Positions 57,200-64,000 of a DNA stretch of 64,000 nucleotides are shown piece after piece. The position numbers and the translations under genes were made by a program. Source of the stretch: Antedon mediterranea (taxonomy: Eukaryota; Echinodermata; Crinoidea; Comatulida; Antedonidae). The stretch's first letter is position 1, and the number at the start of each line of letters is the position of its first letter. The notes beneath the pieces are model-generated. The model was not told the DNA's origin. It saw nothing but the letters and a program-made list of their open reading frames with translations, and searched no databases. The stretch covers positions 18,014,101 through 18,078,100 of the forward strand of contig NC_092677.1 of the NCBI RefSeq assembly GCF_964355755.1. Direction: 5' to 3'.

Positions 57200-57388
57200 C
57201 ATTGTTTTTAATTAAGCGTGACTTGTCGTGCAAACCGCTCCGGAGACAGCGTCAGGCGTGGAGTTTGATCGACTGGGCGGTACATACATCTGTCAAATGG
57301 TAATAACGCATGTGTCCTAATAAGCCCAGCGAGGACGGAAACCTCGCGTAGAGAAAATGGGCAAAAGCTCGCTTGATTTTGATTTATT
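57200..57388 (+). rRNA. 28S rRNA pseudogene, segment 4
   Basis: It contains GCTCCGGAGACAGCGTCAGG, GGGCGGTACATACATCTGTC, GTGTCCTAATAAGCCCAGCG and GGGCAAAAGCTCGCTTGATT, the peptidyl-transferase region of 28S with small insertions. It stops after TTGATTTTGATTT, where a LINE 3' end begins. Confidence 0.9.
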
Positions 57389-58300
57389 ATTATTATTAAT
57401 AAAACATATTTAGGCAGGATAACATAATTTTTAGAAAAGAAAAGATCACAAAATTTATGTTTTTCAGTATGGTCCTGCAATAAAACAACTATATAAAAAA
57501 AAATTTAAATAGAAAAAATATAACAATCTGTAAATATAGAATGTTAATAATACGTGGGAAATACAATTATTTTTTTAAGAATTGCTTTTTATAATTAATT
57601 TAAAAACTATTTACAGACAAACTTTCTTGAATTTTTACAGGGATCTTACTCCAAGCTTTTGCTCCTGTAATCTTTAGCGATCCGTTACGTTAATTAATAA
57701 TCAATTTGGCATAGGTGGTATAACATTCAGAGATTGGGAATATCTCGTAGAGTATCCATGTTGGTCGTAAATCATTTCAATATCGTTGCACAGACAGGGA
57801 GGTGCAATACCATGTATACATTTTGTACATAATACAAGCAGGGGCATAGTCTCTACGTTCATCTAGCAATTTCAATTTATTTTGTTTAATAAAATCAATC
57901 CCACAAAAGTTTGTATCAATTATTTTTTTACAATTCGCGCGGCACGTTTTTTAACCTTAAAAGAATTTTTGAGACGTAGTTCCCCACACAGAGATAGCAT
58001 AGTCCATAGCATTTTCTTGTATATAGCTTATTTAAAAGAGATTCACTAAGCGTTTCAGACAACTTATTTAGGATGTTAATTTTGTATCCTATAGTTTTAT
58101 TTAATTGCCGAATATGATCATTCCAATTAAGATTCTCTTCAATTTTAAGTTTAAGATACCGGATATTCTTCACGACATCAAGGGTTTCACTACCAACATG
58201 AATATTCAGAGAAGACTGAGGGCGAACATTACAATTTTCAATTAACATAAGTTTAGTTTTACCAGAATTTACTCGTGATTTATTATGATTTTTTATTTTT
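57389..58300 (-). mobile_element. LINE fragment of the same family as 54333-56632, bridging 28S and 18S
   Basis: The - strand frame 58248-57928 reads NIRYLKLKIEENLNWNDHIR, then IGYKINILNKLSETLSESLL, matching the RT C-terminal region of the neighbouring LINE. The 3' end near 57389 has a TAATAATAATAA tail and the same terminal AGGATAA sequence. The 5' end at about 58300 abuts 18S rather than the expected rest of 28S. Confidence 0.8.
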
Positions 58301-58305
58301 ATCTA

Positions 58306-59165
58306 AGGCCAATGCGGGCTTGCCCGCTCCCCTCGGTGAACTCTGGATAACTTTACTAATCGCATGGTCTAGTACCGGCGACGGATCCTTCAAATGTCTG
58401 CTCTATCAACTTTCGAGATGGTACGTTATGCGCCTACCATAGTCGTCACAGGTAACGGAGAATCAGGGCTCGATTCAGGAGAGGGAGCTTGAGAAACGGC
58501 TACCACATTCAACCAAGGAAGGCAGCAGGCGCGCAAATTACCCACTCCTGACACAGGGAGGCAGTGACGAAAAATAACAATACAGGTCTCTGTCGAGGCC
58601 CTGTGATTGGAATGAGTACACTTTAACGAGGATTTATTGGAGGGCAAGTCTGGTGCCAGCAGCCGCGGTAATTCCAGCTCCTATAGCGTATATTTAAGCT
58701 GTTGCAGTTAAAAAGCTCGTAGTTGGATATTGGGCATAGGCTCGAGATTTTCATCCGGTGCTCTTGATTGAGTGGTGAGGGTGACCGGAACGTTTACTTT
58801 GAAACGATTAGAGTGTTCAAAGCAGGCCATACGCCTGAATAGCAGAGCATGGAATAATGGAATAGGACCTTGGTTCTATTGCGTTGATTTTCGTAACTCG
58901 AGGTAATGATTAAGAGGGACTGACGGGGGCATTCGTATTGCGATGTGAGAGGTGAAATTCTTGGATAGCCACAAGACGACCGACTGCGAAGGCATTTGCC
59001 AAGAATGTTTTCATTAATCATGAACGAAAGTTAGAGGTTCGAAGGCGATCAGATACCGCCCTAGTTCTAACCATAAACGATGCCGACTGCTGGCGATCCA
59101 CCGGCGTTACTCCAATGATGACGCAGCGGGCAGTCTACCAAACCAACATTCTTTGGGTTCCGGGG
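58306..59165 (+). rRNA. 18S rRNA pseudogene, internal fragment
   Basis: It starts CCAATGCGGGCTTGCCCGCT and runs through GCATGGTCTAGTACCGGCGA, GGAGAGGGAGCTTGAGAAAC, GGTGCCAGCAGCCGCGGTAA, TTAAAAAGCTCGTAGTTGGA, GAGGTGAAATTCTTGGATAG and GCGATCAGATACCGCCCTAG to GGGTTCCGGGG. Small deletions and insertions and a missing end indicate a pseudogene. It covers roughly the 5' and central domains, without the first ~190 nt or the 3' part. Confidence 0.95.
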
Positions 59166-59184
59166 ATTCAAGAATGTAGACAAA

Positions 59185-59275
59185 CCATGTTTTTTTGTTG
59201 TAGAGGAGCGATGATCTTGATAATGACACATTTTCCACCACCAACAACACCTTGAGTCATTTTAATCGATAGCGT
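59185..59275 (-). pseudogene. Short CpG-rich coding remnant next to 18S
   Basis: The - strand reads MTQGVVGGGKCVIIKIIAPL, then QQKNMVCLHS and stop. GGGK is P-loop-like, but one glycine-rich turn is no proof of ATPase function. It directly abuts the 18S end, so the rest may have been displaced. Confidence 0.25.
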
Positions 59276-59583
59276 TTTCGTTTGCTACCAAATCATTTAC
59301 GGCACAAGTAGCGGAATGCTACATTTATTTAGACAGTCGACAGTCAACTGAATCTAAATCGTTGATGTGTATTGTATCTAGAAATATGCGGCCGGTACGT
59401 TTGAGTGAATCCACCGTTTGAAATTGCGTGTTGCAACTGAGTGACGGTGAAAACAGTTGAAACTTAGGTCCTTCCGATCGTTTTAGATTGTAAACGGGAT
59501 GGATGGGAAACGATCGTTACTGTCCACCGACTCGTTCAACTTGAGGCGTTCCACAACAGCCGATGGATTGTCTCGAATTCAGG

Positions 59584-59968
59584 TTATTTGTAGACGTGTG
59601 AATCAGAACGCTCTTGAACTTTCGCTATAATAGTGTCTGATGAAATTGATAATTCAATGACATTTTGTTCGTACGTTGAAATTTCCTCTCGAGCCGGTGG
59701 ATGCAAGCGACGACGCGGTGGATCCTCGACATAACGGCGATTGAAATTCTACCATGTCGTCTTGTAATTTGGTTCAATTCCTAGCATGTGTATGGAATGT
59801 ATCTTTTCACGTTTGTCGTACGCGTACCGATGACCACCACGTTCACCAGGAAGAAATTGATGGCAGCTGTTTTAAACGTAGATTCGACGTGGATGTGCAT
59901 CATGAATTCATGCTTTCTCGATCTCGTGTGTATCGATTTTATTTCGTTTCTCTTTAAAAACCCTATCT
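59584..59968 (-). pseudogene. Unidentified CpG-rich coding remnants
   Basis: Two overlapping - strand frames: one reads MMHIHVESTFKTAAINFFLV, then TRTTNVKRYIPYTC and stop (59781); the other, downstream, NRRYVEDPPRRRLHPPAREE and ISTYEQNVIELS to a stop at 59586. Probably one frameshifted gene. Family unknown; same composition as 48.9-52.3 kb. Confidence 0.3.
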
Positions 59969-60001
59969 AACCCAAAAGGAAGAATGAGTGACGAATGCTT
60001 T

Positions 60002-60460
60002 TCAATCTCGACAACTAAATGATATGACCGTCTGTCGTTTGTCGATGCATTGGAAACAATGACACCAAGAATCGACGTTCTCTGTCGTTGTAAACTCTAA
60101 ACTATGACGACGACGATACAGATACAGATTCAATGCTGATCGAACAAACACGACCGCTAACGTGTCGTCTGCGTTGTAAATCAACAGGTTCATATGATCA
60201 ACTCTTATGTTTGCGCCGCTTTCATGAAACACCACATCTCCAACTAGTTTCTGTTTCTGTTTACCCTCGGAAAACGTGATGCAGAAAGATGTCAAGGTGG
60301 TTTCTGAAGTGAGTACAGCTCGTAGAAGCGTCCATGTATACGTTTTGGCAACCTCTGTATCCGTATACGTATGTGGAAAACTACGTCACACATTCTTGGT
60401 AGCGAGCTTCATAAAAATATCGTTCGTGATGCCGATTTTCGATGCGTTTTCGACAAGACA
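60002..60460 (-). pseudogene. Unidentified CpG-rich coding remnant, ~120 residues plus frameshifted start
   Basis: The - strand frame ending at 60002 reads TYTWTLLRAVLTSETTLTSF, FSEGKQKQKLVGDVVFHESG, NLLIYNADDTLAVVFVRSAL and ends ISFSCRD. Upstream in another frame is ENASKIGITNDIFMKLATKN, likely the original N-terminal side (near 60470-60400). No family recognised. Confidence 0.35.
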
Positions 60461-60739
60461 AGTTTTAGTCCAAAAATGTTGTCTATACCTAGGTTAGATG
60501 CACCGAATCCAACTATGGACTAAGCCTAGGAGGACTACATTCTAGATACATTTTAGCCCTCTAAAATGATTTTGCCCATAAAATAAAAATAATAAAAAGG
60601 TTATAAATCAAACGTAAGCGTATACGTGTTGTGACGACACGGATACAATACATACATTTGCCCAAACTTCATCAAAAAGTAGACAAACAGATTTCTGAAT
60701 CAAAATACCTATTCGAACATTACCATAAATTAATTTCTA

Positions 60740-60776
60740 CTAGATGGTACGCTCGCTTCGCTCGCGTACCATCTAG
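60740..60776. repeat. Near-perfect CpG-rich palindrome
   Basis: CTAGATGGTACGC is mirrored by GCGTACCATCTAG around a GCTCGCTTCGCTCGC core that is itself self-complementary. The 37 bp could form a cruciform or hairpin. Function unknown. Confidence 0.85.
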
Positions 60777-60899
60777 GTCGTGCCCACAGATGGTTCTCGA
60801 ATACACAGTAATTTCAGCGTTAAAAAACTGGCGATTTCAAATGTACAATAATGCAGGACAATAATATATGTCGTTTACAGGAACGATTAAATAGACACT

Positions 60900-62580
60900 G
60901 TGATTTATGTACTCAACTAAAATTAGCACACTGGGAATTACTTCCGAAAGAGAAAGTTGTCACAAAATGAGACCAATTGTTTAAGTCAAATTTAAACAAA
61001 CTTAATTTGTGTTTTGTATGTAACATTATGGTTGAGGGATGGGGAAGAGGATGGGTGCAAAGAGGAACAATTTTTAAATATATTCTTTATTTTGTAACGA
61101 AATATTAATAAACATGTTTTACAAATAATATACCACTAAACACAGTAAAACATTGCGATGTAATACTTTGTTGAAACTATCACCGTCGTAGTCGATTGAA
61201 ATAGTACAGTACATGTAACGATACACTACGACGTATGTTTATATATAATGTTAAACAATTTGTGAAAACCACCTCTATTCGGGGCAAATCATAAATTCGA
61301 TTTAATCGGTAATAAATATTAAATTACGGCGACTGAAAACGCTAGCTCATTATCCGTTTAAAAAAAATTATATCCAACCTCTGCAGCACAGATTGAAAAA
61401 AAAAATGGATCAAATTTCTGTTATGAGTATACAGTACTTTCCTTTACGACGCCTGAGGGAATAGACACTTGTGGAACGACACAGAGATTGGAATGTTCCA
61501 TTCATCGCAAATCAATAAATTTGTATAAACGTATATTAAATCTATCAAAATAGTATTTTTTTAAAGAAAATCGGCCTGTCTTCAACATTATGATACTGTA
61601 CTCGAGCTGTTCAACCGGTTTTCAGCTATTAAAAACAATTATCGTAGGAGGAGATAGGAAAATGCGAAGCCTCCTCGCATTTTTGTGGCGGGTATTTTTC
61701 AAGATGGACATCCATTAGACAATGTATACCACGATCGGAAAACACCCCTATCTGGGGCAAATCGTTGAACCTAAATTCGTTTTAATCGTCAATAACTAAT
61801 TATCTAACTTAATTTAATTAGTAAACAGGGTTACATCAGGTGGTTAAAATCAGTACCGAAAGTACGAACCAACTTTACATACCATCGAGTAAAAATTCTA
61901 AAAGTAAGGCGCGATTTACCGAATTTTGCCCTTACGTAAATTTATATATAGATGCGAGAAATTATGTGGAATTTGAAAACTGTTAAACTTTTGGATTTAT
62001 TTTCAGGTCCGCTGGACACCATATATGTTCTGGATATTCCCAACAAATCGGTTATATACCAAGTTCATTCAGTTACTTATTTAAGAGTCCAAGATTTGGA
62101 CGAAAGTTAGCATTTGAACCGTCCCTTCGTACATATTTCGTCCTAATGGTCCACACACCTGGAATGGCGCAATTTATGCAATTATGGACGTCCCCGTAAA
62201 ACAGTGAAGCCAACAAAAACGCGCCTATCGAAAATTCCTTTTTATAAAACATTCTCAAAACGTTTTAAATTTAATTTAGTTTGGCTTAATTTATGTAAAA
62301 CACGTTTGAAACGTTTTTAAATAGATAAGATGACTGTTACATCAAATCAAAGTAGATAATTGTAGGCTATAAGATTGGGGGAGAATTTGCACTTTTGATC
62401 ATCGTTAAACACGACATTTTAATAGAAAACTTATTATTTCGCTTGTATTTTGTAAACATTTTACTATTTACAATATCAATACACTAAATGCATGAGATTA
62501 TAAAAGAAGGATTTTTTTTAGATCTCGCGTCCTGCTTTTATTTGTTAATTATACTGTATTTTTAGTCGCGTGGAAGCGAC
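60900..62580. other. AT-rich sequence without recognisable genes
   Basis: No protein, RNA or repeat family recognised on either strand. Short open frames lack any motif or coding-like composition. Confidence 0.45.
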
Positions 62581-62582
62581 TC

Positions 62583-62671
62583 TATAGTTCACTATGTCGG
62601 TCGGTCGGTCGGTCTGTCTGTCTGTCTGTCTGTCGGTCTGTCTGTCGGTCTGTCTGTCTGTCTGTCGGTCC
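62583..62671. repeat. Tetranucleotide GTCG/GTCT repeat locus 1
   Basis: TAGTTCACTATGTCGGTCGG leads into alternating GTCG and GTCT tetramers, followed by CCGGTATCACTATGC. The same lead and tail flank locus 2 at 63236. Confidence 0.9.
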
Positions 62672-63235
62672 GGTATCACTATGCGTTTTATCGCTTTATG
62701 ACCTTATCTTGATATCAGTTTAATCTAGCTAAGTCAATTTTTCACAGAATATTCCTTATGGCCAGGAATCGATGTGGTTATGTTTTCACGGTGCGCAATA
62801 AAAAATTACGCGGTCTACGCACGATTTAACGAAATCACGTTTGTAATCATATCTTAACAACCATGAATCACAATTAAATAAAATTTGGTACTCATAAATT
62901 CCAGGACATAAATCATCATATGGCAATACAATTACGTGCGTAGCGCATGTAACGCATGCGTAAGCGCTTAAAATTTTCAAAATTTATTTTCGATGAAATA
63001 AGAGTACGTTTCAGGCAATTTTAAGCGTTTACAAAATTGCCATGAGTGCGCAGATTTTTGCGCGCGCACTGCACTCTTTTTGCCCGATTTCTGTTTTCTT
63101 GACTTACTTTTCAACTCGAAATTACGTTATACGAGCACGTCAAAAGTGACAGGCTACGCACGTGTAAATTAAAAAAATATAAATGTTTTTAAACATTTCA
63201 ACATTTTTAAACATGTTCAGTAATTTCGGTCAGTA
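62672..63235. other. AT-rich sequence between the two tetranucleotide loci
   Basis: Nothing recognisable apart from a CG-rich word TTTGCGCGCGCACTGC near 63058. Confidence 0.4.
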
Positions 63236-63315
63236 TAGTTCACTATGTCGGTCGGTCCGTCTGTCTGTCGGTCTGTCTGTCTGTCGGTCTGTTTGTCTGT
63301 CGGTCTGGTATCACT
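63236..63315. repeat. Tetranucleotide GTCG/GTCT repeat locus 2
   Basis: TAGTTCACTATGTCGGTCGG, then GTCTGTCTGTCGGTCTG units and GGTATCACTATGCATTG. It shares both flanks with locus 1, so it is a dispersed repeat family with a microsatellite core rather than an isolated microsatellite. Confidence 0.85.
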
Positions 63316-64000
63316 ATGCATTGTAGCACGTGACTTAATGGCTGTTGGCCTTGTTTTTACCAAGTTTACTTCATTTTATGTGTATGGTTTGTTTCCTTTT
63401 CAGTGTATGTATCTTGTATTTTGCTGACAAACGATTTTGACAAAATACATGAATAAATGAATGAAAGGTTTATATTACATTTGATCAAATAATAGCGGCT
63501 ACATTAGAGTTGGCTGTTCTTTTGCTATTGCATATCAAAGGGTAAATCAAATGTAAAAGTACTATCATATATAGAGCTTAAATAACTCCGTGCCACATTT
63601 AGCATTTAGTATTGTTCAAACATGAACTTAATGCTAACTAGTTACCTTGGCCAAACACTCCCTCACCACCTTTATGTAAATTAGCGTCAAAACACGTTAC
63701 ATTTACAGTACATTGTCAGAACAAAATTATTTTTCAATATCAACATTTCACATCAAAATGACTGTATTTAACTCATCAAATTGTAAGTTCAACAAAGGGC
63801 AGTGCGTAAGTGCTTATATAACTTTTTAGTGGTTAAATTACGGTGAGACAATGCCTTTTTATAATGATTACAACAAATTGTTGGCCTTCATTTGTAGAAT
63901 TAGGTATTTTGAAATGTGTTCCAATGATGTTAACATCAGTCTAGGCATATGAGGCCTATCACGATATATAGTTAAGTTCGGAAATAATATAATAAAGGAA
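63316..64000. other. AT-rich sequence to window end, no feature seen
   Basis: I recognise no gene, RNA or repeat. Confidence 0.4.

Noticed and set aside
58426-59021. - strand frames of 73 and 75 residues
   Set aside because: Antisense of the 18S rRNA fragment.
63245-63427. 60-residue + strand frame
   Set aside because: Its first half is translated tetranucleotide repeat and the rest has no motif.

Overview
The window is eukaryotic: AT-rich, with spliced genes bounded by GT-AG introns and many retroelements and DNA transposons. It is most likely from a marine deuterostome invertebrate, probably an echinoderm or relative. The reasons are an animal-type GH9 cellulase joined to CBM2-like modules, a SINE with a 5S rRNA/tRNA chimeric head, CR1/L2-type LINEs, and very frequent AGGCCTA-type words. 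The species cannot be fixed from sequence alone.

Region 1 (1-34.4 kb, + strand) is dominated by one large gene whose 5' end lies left of the window. I could join sixteen exons (1164-34144). All splice phases agree and the total is 11,148 nt, or 3,715 residues plus a stop. The product is a modular GH9 endo-beta-1,4-glucanase. From N to C terminus it has half of a CBM2-like module, six complete CBM2-like modules in alternating A and B types (each split by one phase-0 intron), a roughly 2,000-residue Thr/Glu/Asp-rich mucin-like repeat linker in a single 6.3 kb exon, a Pro/Thr linker, and a complete C-terminal GH9 catalytic domain with its catalytic Asp, Glu and His motifs. The A/B exon sets and their introns are triplicated inside the gene.

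The introns hold a LINE (2.55-5.6 kb), a tRNA-type SINE (6.1-6.5 kb), a 90-bp minisatellite (6.6-7.7 kb), a hairpin MITE (17.9 kb), a 7 kb foldback element with a nested CR1-like LINE (20-26.9 kb), a 1.07 kb inverted-repeat element (27.1-28.1 kb), a 5S/tRNA chimeric SINE (31.4-31.75 kb) and a further MITE (32.3 kb). A degraded Ty3/gypsy-type pol end lies upstream (1-0.8 kb).

Region 2 (34.4-48.3 kb) is transposon nested in transposon. A LINE ORF1 on the - strand is split by a 1.19 kb element with a 9-bp target duplication and by a PIF/Harbinger-like element. That element contains two more copies of its own family, and one of those copies contains an unrelated 2.7 kb element. Target-site duplications are readable at every level. 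An L2-type LINE follows at 46.9-48.1 kb.

Region 3 (48.9-60.9 kb) holds a U6 snRNA gene and a diverged U6-like copy, blocks of decayed CpG-rich coding sequence of unknown origin, and between those blocks a fossil ribosomal DNA segment. The 28S part is cut by a hAT-like element and a LINE, lacks the R2 target site, and is joined through a second LINE to a partial 18S.

Region 4 (60.9-64 kb) is AT-rich with tetranucleotide repeats and no recognisable gene.
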